From Huntiella abstrusa (Eukaryota; Ascomycota; Sordariomycetes; Microascales; Ceratocystidaceae): DNA of 64,000 nucleotides. Position numbers and translations under genes: made by a program. The stretch's first letter is position 1, and each line of letters starts with the position of its first letter. The stretch lies in contig JAJNMT010000131.1 in NCBI GenBank assembly GCA_025685495.1, positions 682,001 through 746,000 on the forward strand, given 5' to 3'. A model generated the notes under the pieces. The model was not told the DNA's origin, made no database searches, and saw only the letters and a program-made list of their open reading frames with translations. Shown piece after piece: positions 22,553-34,662 of this stretch.

Positions 22553-24888
22553 TTAATTTCTCCGCAAATCAATCCGCTGACATAAACCGACCCTCGTCAG
22601 AGGAGCACCACCAGCCCGTTCCAGTTCCTCTCGACGCAACTTGGGGATGCCTGAGTCCCCTTCGATATCCCGCCGGAAATGTATGCGCGACTCCGGAAAT
22701 GCCTCCGTGATATGATGTAACAACTGGACGGCATCTGGATCTGCGTTATGCTCGCGACAAAGTCTTTGTACGCTATGCGCGCTGAGATTTGGAGCATGTC
22801 GTGTTATGACGCCAAGAATCTGCTCCGCTTGGTTTCGGTCTTTTAGAGACACCGAGATATCGTCCACTTGGAGGAGATCTACTAGACGGGCGTTTTCTAA
22901 CACCTCAAAAAACTGGGAATGACAAGTTGCCCTTGTGGACGACTGTGGAATTGGCGCGCTACCATGGCCTCTCGTCACATTACTCTCTAGGGGCTTTTCC
23001 GTGAAGGGCGGCATCAAGTCATAAATGATACAAACCAGTTTCATTGCACACTTTATCTCGAGCTCCCCAGCCAAAGCTACCAGATAGAGTATACAATATA
23101 GAGCTTCTTTGGGAATGTGCAGGCAACACTGCATAATTTGCTGATCAAAACGGTCAAGACTCTGATCTGTCCTGGACGCCACGAGACTTGAAATCTCATC
23201 AGGTGTCATTTTGCATACCCTGAGCAGAAACAAGGCAGTCAGCCCATAGCTAGGTGGCGGTGACGTATTAGTTTGAGTCCATGAGGCATTGCTTTGGTTT
23301 TCTGGTTGTTTGCTTACTGGTCCCCAAATAACTCCGACACCCACTCAACAAGATATTCCATATGCAGTTTGACTGTAGGGTTTCGGTCTGCGACTGCTTG
23401 TACTTGAACTGGAACCGTGCTGAGGCTGACGTCTACATGCCTACTGAAGATTTTGATTTTGTCTGTCGAATTTGGTGCTACGTCTCTCGAGAAACAAATG
23501 AGCTTCAAGTTCTTGTGGACCTCCATCAGCTCCTTAATGGTTGTCCACAAGGTACTAGAAGCCTCAACACCGTCGATGATCATACATATAGGCTGACTGG
23601 AGAGACAAGATTTGATCGCTAGGAGAGCTGACTGTTTGTTGGTTGTGGTCGAGGCTGACAGGGAAAAGGCCCCGGTTTGCCCATGATGACAGCCGTCTGG
23701 AAATAAACCCATGGCGGCAAGTTGGCGGACGATGTCCTGCAGAACGTATAACTCTGAAGAATCCCCTACGAATTGTACATGACTAATTGTAACAGCAGGG
23801 CGCTGGGTAGCTGAAGGAATTGAGTCGTGCATGATCTCGGAGAAATGCGAATGAAGTACGGCCCTAGTTACAATCGTTAGAGGTTCCATTGCATCTTGCC
23901 GGTCATCCGGTCACTTACGCTAATGTCGATTTTCCACTGCAAACTGAATTCAAACTGTCAACGTCTTTAAACCCAAAAGGTGGCTATCGTAGCATGTTAC
24001 TTACCAGGGCCTTGGAACCAAACGATTGGAGGTATCGAGCCTTGTAGGAATTGCCTGACTATCTCCCGTATCATGTCTAATATTACCAACTTTTGGCCAC
24101 AACCAATTTGGCTACCGGCTAACAGCATCTCCGAAGCATCTTGAGACGAGAAAATAGGACCAATCATCCCGTGGTTTGGCAACAATGCCAGTTGGACCGC
24201 ATCTGCCTTTTTGGTACGCTCTTGAAGAGCACTTGCCAACCGTAGCCAGCGCTGTGTAAGCGTACTGAAACCATCGATCACAACGTTGGTCTTTTTGCTA
24301 TCCGAGAATATCAGGCGGGAGGCATCCCAAATTTCACCCACAAATCCTACAGTTGGTGCAGCTATTCTCTTGACTATGATACACGAGATAACAATATGTT
24401 AGCGATACGCGTGCTCGGACTATCGACCTTATGCCCTTACTTTTAGACTTGAGTTTTGCTGGGTTCGATGTGGGAGTCTTGTGGTTGGACGAGTGAATAT
24501 CGTCTCGCTGTAAGGTTGCTTTAAGAGTCGAGAACACACTCTCGAGCTTAAGATACTTGATCTGAAGGCTATGGTCCACATGTCGTACGGTAATACATGC
24601 GACACTGACACATGCCGTCTCAGCCAGGTGTGACTTTTGATCCGGCAGGAATGTAGACAGCCAGGAGATAGTTTCGTCAATTCGCTGGATGAAGTCTTCT
24701 TTATCCTTGTCCTCGATGTGTCGTAGAGCCTGGAATTCTTCGGTCGCGGTTTTGATGGTTTGGCATAGTTCATCGACTTTTATCCGTTGCGCTTGGCGGT
24801 TCACACCTGCCAACTGAACTTCGACTGCGAACATCCATATTTTGGGTATGAGTGTCAAAACAGATAACACAAGGCCAGCGGGGTCCAT
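22553..24888 (-). CDS. divergent NACHT/STAND protein with microexon P-loop
   Basis: Exons 24888-24441, 24373-24005, 23943-23919 (25 nt), 23863-23318 and 23219-22553 give 684 aa with consistent phases. The start MDPAGLVLSVLTLIP resembles the N-terminal helix of fungal STAND/HeLo-like domains; an upstream in-frame ATG at 24945 would add 19 hydrophobic residues. Walker A is GPVCSGKS (271-278), formed across the exon 2/microexon join. The Walker B strand reads ICMIIDGVEAS and lacks the usual second acidic pair, so hydrolysis may be impaired. The FSRD segment after it matches FSRR of the neighbours. Beyond the NACHT part the sequence differs strongly from paralogues A and B. Function is inferred from family only. 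Confidence 0.72.
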
Positions 24889-26649
24889 GATGAGGGTCAA
24901 CAAATAGAAAGGGATAAAAAGGCCTAATATTGATGTGTAAAACAATGAGCGGTGATACGAACTGGTGAACTCTACACCTTCGGTGACAGTTCAAGTGTCA
25001 CAGAGCATGTACTCTTGGTATTGGAATCACCGGGTATATATCTCACAAAGCCATGAACTGTGGCATCACATTCTGGATGAATGTCAGCCCAATCCAGCTT
25101 GTGCCTAATCTGACTGCCAGGAAAGGCGGGTTTTCTTGACCTGTTCAGTACATCAGAAGCCTTACTATAAGATATGCGCTTTGTATGCAATCCTGTTCCT
25201 TCTACACCCCTTCGTATGCCAACAACTCGGGTTGTTTAAATCCACGACAGTCTTGGTACCCAACCTTGTTTCGGAGGAATACCAGCTTATATGAACTCTA
25301 GTAGGCCTGAACGTTTGACATGCGTCGACTATTACGATGTTTGAGCAACTCTAAAAGACTCGGTTCGTGTTGTGAGGTGCTGAAAGACAGCACAATCCAG
25401 CAGATAACGTAGATTATACTGGAGTGTGTCGTTGACGTTTAATGTTTCACAGGACAGGAGCCTCCTCCCGTGTCAGATTCTTCCATGGGCCCCGAGACCA
25501 CGCACAGAGAAGTCTGGCAAGGGTTGCTCTGGCAGACGTCATTGGGTATTGATTTGGCAGACTACCCAATTGGGCTTTTTGACATGTAGAGACTCGACGG
25601 CCGAGATCGATGCGCATGGATTACAACGCTTACTTGCCGATTGTGGCTCGCCCAAATAACTAAGCTCGGCGTGGGTCTGTTTGCATACAAGCGCATGCAT
25701 ATGTGCACATGTGGCCAATTAGTAGAAGAGAACATGGTACTATCGCAACACACAATGTGTTGAAGGAATGTATGCCCCTATTTGTAGTTATTTTCGGCAG
25801 CCTATAGCCCAAAAAATTGACTGGATAAGCCTTGACGTGCTGGTTGGGTATCACTTGGAGGTAGCCCTTATGTATCTTCCCGCAGACTTAAAGCTCAAAT
25901 ATACATGTATACACCTAAATTGAGTACACAGTGCTAGTCTGACTCCCAGCTCATGTTCCAAGGTCGCCCGGGGCCCGAACATCACAACGTAGTCACCAAC
26001 CCTGGTTCCGAGAATTTATGTGCATATGGGAATGCTGTATGTGTGGTAAAATAGGAAGATAAATCGAGATATCATGCCGAACTATGTGACAGAATACTAC
26101 AAGACAGCCTGTGATGACCATGTATTGCGCATCGCACGCCCTCTGTGGAGGATGATGAGTCTTACAGGTGGCAGCCAGATTGGGACCGGAGGGGTGGCTA
26201 CCGGTGGAGGCTAAGGTAGCAGACCTAGTGCGAGGCCGGTGGTTTGTGGGTGATTGTGAAGAAGATTGCGTAATATATAAAGCGACTACTAATGTCGTGT
26301 ATACGCGTGGAATAAAGTATCACGGGTAACTTGATTGTATCCATATATGTATATCGTAAACAGCTATCACCTAACAAACACTAGTCATCTACACACAGAG
26401 ACTTCATGTCTCTGGCCCACTTGCGGGCTCCAAAACAACCACCTCTGTCATCAAAGGGTCACAGACTGATTGGGCGTATGAAACCCATGGATCAGTATAC
26501 GTAGTTTGCGCAATCCATACCATGATACCCCACCATGAGAGTGACTCTTGCAAGTGGGCAGCCATCAGACAGGGCAGAGGCTGTCAGTTCCCGAAGTTAT
26601 GTTTACAAGCAGGTCATTTCACAGACTTGAAGTGTTGTCCGTCTATATA
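24889..26649. other. intergenic, 1.8 kb
   Basis: Upstream region of the minus-strand NACHT gene, up to the left edge of duplication copy B. Only short ORFs are present, with no recognised domain. Nothing else seen. Confidence 0.55.
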
Positions 26650-26681
26650 ACCGTTGTCGTTAGGGTTACTATGGATCTAAT

Positions 26682-26894
26682 CATCCAGCCCTCCCAAAAA
26701 CTGCACCAAACAAAACGTTAAGAGGCTTCACATGACAAAAAGGCATACTAGAGAGGGCGAGTAAAACCACGATCAAGCTGCGGAAACCATCATCAGTAAC
26801 GGCCTCTTGAGGTAGCCGTCCTAAAAAGTATGTCCTTTTGTCATGTGCCGAACCTTAACCTATTGTTTTGCGCAGTCCTTGGGAGGGCTGGATG
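26682..26894. mobile_element. MITE-like foldback element, copy B
   Basis: 213 bp, same 16-bp perfect terminal inverted repeats and ~75-bp imperfect arms as copy A. Non-coding. Confidence 0.75.
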
Positions 26895-27732
26895 AGGAAA
26901 AAAAAAGAATAAAACTAGATAAGCTTGGGGAAGTCGCAACTATTTATATTCATTTGGCGGTGAGGGTGAGGTGGCAGAATTTGTACACCTTTTTGGGGTT
27001 CATTACTTAATCTTTGGGAATATTGTTCCTCTGTGCGTACAAGTGTATGTTATAAATGTCATGTGCAAAAAGAGTTTAGAAGTCTGTAGCCCCTCTATCC
27101 GCTTCGTAGACATATGTATGTACAGCATGCATGACATCATCGATCGTGCGCCCTGACGTTGTCTCTATTCCCTTCAACATGATCTGGATGCCGGACACTA
27201 GTCCTCCACCCGGCGCTGGTATAAACAGGCTCCGGGAATTGCGGAGGGTTGGCATAGAACTAGTGTTGAATACCATCGGTTATTTCCTATCTTCACTTCG
27301 GAACAGCATCAACAGAACAATTCAATTCAATATACTGTAGCCGTTAAACTCGTGCCAAACAAGTTACAGGGGTAAGGCCCTGGAACAATGTGCACACATG
27401 TAGGCTTTCCTCAACGACCTGGCCAATGTCGAATGACGCGCCTTTGGCAGTCATCTAGGCGCCTGTGCTTCAATAATGTCATCTTGTATGTTTGTACATA
27501 CATATGTATATAGATGCTTATTTCTAAATGTCTATGTAGATCAATGTGCGTCTGTAAGTACACAAATACACCTGTACATTGGTAAAATGAACGGGTTTTG
27601 ACTGTGACTGCCAACAATTATTGCCATACATATTTCTCATGACTATGTGAACGCAGATTCAACAAGAGATACCATTCCCAAGGAAATCGTTGCTCGCATC
27701 ACGGCGTATTACGGCATCTTTTTGTCTTTACA

Positions 27733-30148
27733 ATGGAGTCGCCAGATTCTAGCGCAATGGGGTTACCACCACCTTCACCTCCACGATTTCACTTCACGCG
27801 CCTTTTTAAACGCAAGTCTGATTTCCGGCGCATCTTAAGGACCTCAAAACCTATCACCGGAGAAGAGTTAGGACAAGACCCAGAGTCTTTCGTTCGGGCA
27901 ATCTCTGCGATATGTGAGGCTATAGACCAGATTCTCAGTCATCAGACAATCCCCAAGAAGTTAGGCACAGAGCTTGAGGGCTTCAAACGGCACTACAACG
28001 CATTCCGCGAGTTGGTACCAGTACTCCGGACTTTGGGCTTGACTAGTGACCAGTGGGTAGGGGAACATACGCAGGAGATCGTTGTCTTGATGGTACATCT
28101 GCTATCCACGGCCATTGTTCACATCATTTGTTTACTTCATCCGAGATGGTTGTACTTTGATGTAAAGCGTGTTCGGCGCACTCACATCGCCTTGAACCAA
28201 GTGATTTCCGATCTTTTGAAAATTAAAATTCCGTGGGTAGACTACACCTTGGTATCGCGACATTCCGAGGAAATCACCACGGAAGGCATTCGATTAAAAC
28301 GGTGTCAGTTGGGGCTTGAGATCGGTGGTTTCGATGACCTCCAAAAGCTGCTTCCCACGCTGGTAAAGACAAAGGTGTGGGAGTCACTGACCTGGGAAAG
28401 TCGATACGATAACTTGTTACGTGCGAGACTTCTTGATATCGGCCGGCTCTTTCAAAGAGCAAAGTCTTTATGTGATAGACCAAAATGGATCGGACTCATG
28501 TTGCCGTTGCCTTCTCGGCTGGCTAATGAACTGGACAGTATTACTGAACTATCCGCTCGCGCCGACTTTCACGTTCAGTGGATAAAACCTGAAATAATGT
28601 TGTCCGTTGCTACACAATTCGCTAGGTTCTACACTGACTTCTCGTTAGACGAGAAGGTTAAACCCGGGATAAGAACTGAGTTCGGCGATCCTGGCCGATG
28701 GCTCATCTCATCTGAACAATACCAGTGCTGGTATAACTCAGCCAAGGGTACAACCAAGAGATTTCTATGGTGCATTGGGGGCCGTAAGTTGTCCAGATCA
28801 AGATATGTATCCACATACTAACTCTTTGTTTAGTCGCTATGGGCAAGTCTGTTTTGATGTAAGTTGAAACTCAGTTATGAATCTTTAGACATCAGTTTTG
28901 ACATGAAGAGACAATTCACACCAATCGTACTAACCGATTTGTCTCCAGAGACCGCATTGTGAAATCTCATCGAAGAGACTGGGCGAAGTCTCCAACCTGG
29001 CTCTGCCCACTTGCAGTCCAAGTTCATTTCAGGGCGAACAATATTTATCATGAGCTATCCATAATGCAAGCATTACTACAACAAGTGTTGGCCCAAACAA
29101 AATCCCCAACCAACCTGGTAGTATCGACGTATGAATCGCTTGCGCAAGACTCTAGCGCGTACCTCGATCAGGACCTGGCTTTGGCTCTGTTACAAGAGTT
29201 GACGGAAACTTACACCACCTACTTCTTTCTAGATGGACTTGACGAGTGCGATCCTGTTGTTGCCGAGAAATTCATTCGTCTTTTGACATCGCTCGGACCA
29301 AGTTCTCGTGTCATCTGCTTTTCCCGGCGAACCTCCCACATCTCATCGGAAGTTTATCCACAATTCACATTCATGGAAATACAAGCCCATAGGATGGATA
29401 TCGAGCCGTACCTGCTCTACATCTCGAGTGAATTGGACGACATACCCGGGCATCCTTTGGCGTCACCTGATACAAGATCCGCAGCCATAGACCAGATTGT
29501 AACCAAAATGGAGGGAATGTAAGTAAACCGGTAGTTATACCTCGACTTGTATGCTAACTGCCTCCCCAAACCAGCTTCCTTTTCCTTGAGCAACACATCC
29601 AACAGGCTCGGTACTCTGCTTACAGAAACGACTTTTTCAATCGTCTGAATGAGATACCTGATCGTGTCTGTTGGCGATTTGAAAATACCTTGCTGCGCAT
29701 TTCCCGAACTCCAGGTGGTAATGATATCAAAAGGCTGATCGCCTGGGTCGCTGTAAAAAACCCGCTGTCCATCTCGAAGGACATTCCCCACCTCAAATCT
29801 CAGTTCTCTGCCTCCGACATGTTGTCCATCAACCGCTTGGTTCTAGACAGCCTGGGCATTCTTCATATAGTCGACGGTGATAGTATAACGTTCACTACTC
29901 ACATTGCAGAGGGATGTATGTTGTCAGACTTTCCAGAGTTGTTCCCTACTTTTATCTCGGACGTACGTTATGCTCTAGACCACGGGAATATGAAGGATGC
30001 ACCTGAAGATATCAGAAGTAGCTTTGTGAGGTTTGAGGTCTTCTTAGCTGATCCATCTCGGCCGTCCGTCAAACCAGTTCCGTCGGCCGGGAAGATTTTA
30101 ACAAGCAACGATGGCTTGGTGCCCTGTTCTAACATGGTGCAAGCCTGA
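27733..30148 (+). CDS. NACHT-type STAND NTPase (NLR-like), paralogue B
   Basis: Exons 27733-28783, 28834-28858, 28949-29518 and 29575-30148 have exactly the same lengths as paralogue A (1051, 25, 570, 574 nt) and give 739 aa. Walker A is GGLAMGKS, again with the 25-nt microexon, and Walker B is YFFLDGLDECD. The N-terminal domain of unknown type is well conserved with A. Differences are scattered amino-acid changes rather than breaks, and no stop or frameshift is seen, so both copies look functional. The last ~180 residues carry the winged-helix-like part, and no repeat domain follows. By family, a candidate incompatibility or innate-immunity type protein; no ligand can be named. Confidence 0.85.
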
Positions 30149-30277
30149 GGAATGGCATTTATTTTGGCATTCGCTACTACGGGGCTATGATATATACATA
30201 CACACACACATACATATGTACCTGTATACTTAGGGCCACAAGCATTTCACAGGCCTGATGTATTCCATGCTTCCTTT

Positions 30278-30797
30278 ACCCTTATCGTTAGGGTTACTGC
30301 GGGTCTAAGCATCCAGCCCTCCCAAAAACTGCACCAAACAAGACGTTAAGAAACTTCACATGACAAAAAGGCATACTAGAGAGGGCGAGGAAAACCACGA
30401 TCAAGCTGCGGAAACCATCATCAGTAACGGCCTCTTGAGGTAGCCTGTCCTAAAAAGTATGTCCTTTTGTCATGTGCCGAACCTTAACCTGTTGTTTTGC
30501 GCAGTCCTTGGGAGGGCTGGATGGGGAGAAAAAAAAAGAGAATAAAATCACAGAAGCTTGGGGGAGTCGCAACTATTTATATTCATTTGGCGGTGAGGGT
30601 GAGGTGGCAGAATTTGTACACATTTTTGGGGTTTATTACTTAATCTTTGAGAATATCGTTCCTTTGTGCGTACATACAAGTGTATGATATAAATGTCATG
30701 CCCAAAAATACAATGTGAAGCCGTCCATATTCTCTTGATGCTCCGCACACAAGCACCATGCATGACATCATCGACCATAAGCCCTGTCGTCATCTGT
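30278..30797 (+). repeat. orphan third copy of the NLR upstream repeat
   Basis: About 520 bp matching the first part of copies A (18678-19201) and B, including the MITE-like element. It stops before the region that precedes the gene in A and B, and no NACHT gene follows. It begins about 50 bp after the right edge of copy B. Confidence 0.8.
30310..30523. mobile_element. MITE-like foldback element, copy C
   Basis: 214 bp with the same perfect 16-bp terminal inverted repeats. It is more similar to copy A than to B in the arms and flanks. Confidence 0.75.
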
Positions 30798-31200
30798 GTT
30801 CCTTCCTTCCAATAACCCTCCATCAACTCCATCACTTATACCAGGTAGGGTTGTGCATTACTTGGTCACGATTCAAAAATCGGATTTGAGAAGGTTGTAG
30901 AGAATAAAAAGACACATCAAGCTCACTCCCGTCAAAATAGCTAAACCATCTCGTTCTTTCCAACAACCATGCCCACAGGTTGAAGTCCGTCAATAAGTTA
31001 AAACCTCCATGACAGGAACGAACATGAACACCTCCCGTGAAATCTTCATCTGCACACAACCCAAACTAATAGCCAACCAGCAGCTGTATTCACTCTATTG
31101 ATAATCATAATTCAATAATCACATAATCTATGCTGAACCAACATTATGTATCTATAATAACCTTACATTGCTATCCCATTGCTACCCAATTTGCATCATC
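30798..31200. other. intergenic, 0.4 kb
   Basis: Unique DNA between the orphan repeat and the 3' end of the VPS9 gene. No feature recognised; it must hold the VPS9 polyadenylation signals. Confidence 0.6.
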
Positions 31201-33770
31201 TCAACTCGAAAGAGCCAAACAAGCATCAACCGCCAAACCAACCCTAAAAAGCGTTAGCAACGTCCAAACAACAAACACAAACACCCTCTAAGAAACTTAC
31301 CTCCCCTGCTTCTGATGAACCACATCACTGATGATATCTCGATCCAGATCGGGGAACATCCCCGCCAAAGTCTCCACCACATCTGCATGTTCCGCCCTCT
31401 GCAATCTCAGCGCCTCCGCGGCCTCCGCATTAGCTTGTCTAGCTGCTGCTTCTTCGGCAGATAGATGATGACTATGTACCGTTTTCGGCGTAGTAGCTGT
31501 AGTAGCAAGTGCCGGTGCTGGCGTGAACGGAGGTTCCAAGGTCGGCACATCAATCAGTTGTTGGGACGTAGTAGATCCCAGCGTCGCAACGGTATTAGTG
31601 CGCGGCGGTGGTGGCGGTGGTGGTGGAGAGCCAGGTTCGTCTACAAACATGCGCCCGATAGTAGTCAAAGGCTTCTGTATAGACTGGAACAGCGTCGCCA
31701 ATGGAGCGGGTTGATCAGGACTGACTGGGCTGACCGGGCTAGACTCATCTGACGCTGGTGGTGGTGGAGCCCGGGGCTTTTGCGCCGTTGAGGACGAGCC
31801 AGCATTGCTGCTACCAGTGCCAGCTGCTGACGTCCCCGCAATTGCTACATTCACCTTTTCATATAACGAAGCCATTGGGACCTGCCCACCTGGACCGGTA
31901 GGTAAAGGTGGAAGAGGCGGAGATTCTAACCTGTGTTTTTCCGCAATTGCAGACACAGCCGCCTCAACACTGCGATCAAACTCCTCATCTGAAATGGTAA
32001 GAGTGCTTCGATCCATATTTTCAATGAAGTGAATAGCACCCATCTAGTCCTGTTAGCAGTGAACCCCATATTGAAATAGTCATATAAACTCACCAAGGAC
32101 GACAAATAATAGCCTGCTTCACCACTCAACTTGTCCTGGTTTCTGAATCTCAAAATGTACTGGACGTTTGAGACTAGGTGTTCCGGGTTACTATGTAAAA
32201 CAACGTAAATCAACAACGGCATGAACGAATCAGCCGATGAATCCGACTTGGCATGCTTCAACAGTCCAAAAATGACTTTACAGCAGTTCAGGACGCATAT
32301 TATCTTGTCTCTGGGGGCTCTGTAAGTCTTGATTTTGAGGAGTTCTATACAAAATCCGTTAGCACTGCACACATGCAAACGAAGCTCAAAATACCCACCA
32401 TCTTGTGCCAACTTCAAAAATCTCTTCCCGCTATCCTCTATCGGCGGAATATCCAAATGCTCCGGCCGAATCCATCCATAGATGTTAATTTTCTGCGTTA
32501 AAATATCATCCCTCTCCACATCCTCTTGATGTTGCCCGCGTCTCCCGGGACCCTGTGTTCTCTCACCCGTGCCCCTCCGTGTCCGCGTACTCTTTGCCGG
32601 TGGCGCAATAACCGGGCTAAACGTCTGCGAATACAACCGATTCATCACCAACTTCTCCATGCCCTCACGCGCATTATCGAACTCTGCATCGCTAACGTTT
32701 GCCCATACCTCACACACGGCCATCTTATTAGTAATAAATGCCAAAAAGTCCCCAATAATTTTGACTTGCTCATGTACCATCCACTGCTTCTTTCCAAACT
32801 CCGAAAGAAACGACTTCAGGTACCGCGCAATAGGGTCCGCCTTACGGTGTCTTAACTGTTCCAAAAATCTCTGGAAATCAAACGGCAACGCCGGCTCTGG
32901 GTCAGCCTCGGGTGGTGGCGGCCGGTGGTGGGGTTGGTTACTGGTAGTTCCTGATGCCGGGTTTTGGGCCGACAGAACGGGGCTTTGTGGCGCAGTCTGC
33001 ATTTGCGGCGTCGAACCACCAACACTAGAATTGTCCGACGGAGCCAAAGTAGCCGCTGCCAAAAGTTGACCGTTCCCCGCCCTGTGTGTCGTCTCTTCCG
33101 CTTCCGCTTCCGCTCCTGCATCCTTGGGTGGTACTGGCGGCCCCACATCCACCAAAATGCCTGTAGACTTGCCGCTCCCATCACCAGACTCCTCCAGAGA
33201 CCTTGGTGGCCCTGGCGATATCCCAAGACCCTTCATTTGGCCTTCCGAAAGTGGCTCCAAACTAGATTTGCGCGTGGGATATTGATGCAGCCCACCCAAT
33301 CCTAATCTCCCCAACGCATTCGCACCCTCACCCACCGCCGACGACGCCACCGAAGAAGCTGCAGCCGCGACACTCTGCGCCGCCGCCATAACCCCTCCAA
33401 ACGCCGCGCCGACCGCCGGCCCGCCAAAAACAGGCGACGCAATCTCCAACCGCGGCGACATGACCTCTTCCGGCGTAGGCTTTGGTCCGTCGGCGCTAAA
33501 CTGCAACATGATGCTTTGCAACTCAGTGCGCGAAGCGGGGTCTGTAGGGCCGTCGGGTGTTTCGTTGTCGCGGTCGAGGTTCATATCGGACGGGCGCCGG
33601 CGCAACGGGTTGGATGGGGAGTTGGCGAGTGGGGTTGCGGGCGTAGGGTCGACATATGGGGTGGGTTCGAGGAGCGTCATTCCGGGGAGTGGCGGGGTAC
33701 TAGGTGGGGGTGGAGGACTCGGAGACCGCGAAGGCGGTGAGAAGGTTGGTGGTTTTGGCGGGGTTGCCAT
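31201..33770 (-). CDS. VPS9: VPS9-domain Rab5 GEF with C-terminal CUE domain
   Basis: Activates Rab5-type GTPases (Vps21/Ypt51) in endosome fusion and vacuolar sorting. Exons 33770-32399, 32344-32094, 32043-31301 and 31243-31201 give 802 aa. Introns are 54, 50 and 57 nt and phases match. The first ~280 residues are Pro/Ser/Ala-rich. A helical bundle starts near residue 295 (FDFQRFLEQL), and the VPS9 domain follows at about 425-545 with the ADSFMPLLIYVVL motif. After a Pro-rich linker, a CUE domain (METLAGMFPDLD-like start) closes the protein. The last 43-nt exon is needed to complete CUE (GLAVDACLALSS). The first intron is a multiple of three and open, so reading straight through gives a false 18-residue insertion. 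Confidence 0.92.
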
Positions 33771-34662
33771 TTTGAACGGGTACGTATGTAGTTATGTGTC
33801 CGGTTTTCTATCTGGTGGTATTGTTGACCTGGTTATAAATTCGTGAGATAGTTATCAGATGGGTTGACGCTGTATCGCAGACAATTAGCAGACGGTATAA
33901 AAAACAACAAGCTGGCACTGGGGCTCAGATAGAAATGATGTCAATGTTGGGAGAGCCGTGGCTGGTGGAGCCTTCAATCGATAAGGATAATAAATGGGTG
34001 CGCGGGAGTGTAAAGCTAGTCAACAACTTCAAGCCCGTCTATTGTGTTTGTTCCAGGGAGCCTGCAGCTTTGTCAAACAGGCTAGTGTATCTGTCTAAAT
34101 CGAAGTTGAAATAGGGGATGAATGGGGTATATAAAACCCTGGCTTTCTCGGGAAGATCAACCTGCAAGCCGGGACCAAGTAAATCGGAACAGTACAGTAA
34201 ATTTTCCAATATTGTTACTATCTGCACTAAACACATACATCTATGTCCATTCTCAGCCTCATCTCGGAAGCTCACTACTCTTAATACGAAGTCCAACGTA
34301 ACCCCCCACCACAAGAAACCCGACCCAGCCTTGTCATTCCTTCCTGTTCTATCACGGGCCAGCCAGCCATGAACAAATACCCCGCCCCGCTCCCATATGC
34401 AGTTTCTAGAAACTTGGGGTACAGTGTTCCATGCACCGTCTGACAGCACCCGACATTCACGCATAAAACCGTGCATTCACAGTGCATTTACAAAGGATTG
34501 AAGGAAGTGGTGCCAACGACCATCGTCAGAGGACACATGCAAATTGAAACTCTAAAATACTTATCAAAACAACCCAAAACATTAAAAACACATAACACAA
34601 GATTGCAACATACACACGCCGTAGGGGTATTCTTCAAACACAAAACAAACAAAGCGTCCTAC
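33771..34662. other. intergenic, 0.9 kb
   Basis: Upstream of VPS9 and downstream of the flippase, both on the minus strand. A 145-codon minus-strand frame (34039-34476) has no recognised domain and is not called. Confidence 0.5.

Larger units (their letters stand above)
26650..30228 (+). repeat. segmental duplication, copy B
   Basis: Second copy of the ~3.6-kb unit at 18678-22274, in the same orientation. It carries the MITE-like element, the upstream region and the complete NACHT gene. The upstream part differs from copy A by several indels around 27080-27200. A CA/TA-rich microsatellite lies at its right end (30192-30218). Confidence 0.85.

Noticed and set aside
24889..24945. Upstream ATG adding 19 residues to the divergent NACHT gene
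   Set aside because: MDPAG at 24888 fits the usual start of fungal STAND proteins better, though the longer form cannot be excluded.
34039..34476. 145-codon minus-strand frame upstream of VPS9
   Set aside because: No recognised domain, no splice or promoter support; probably chance.
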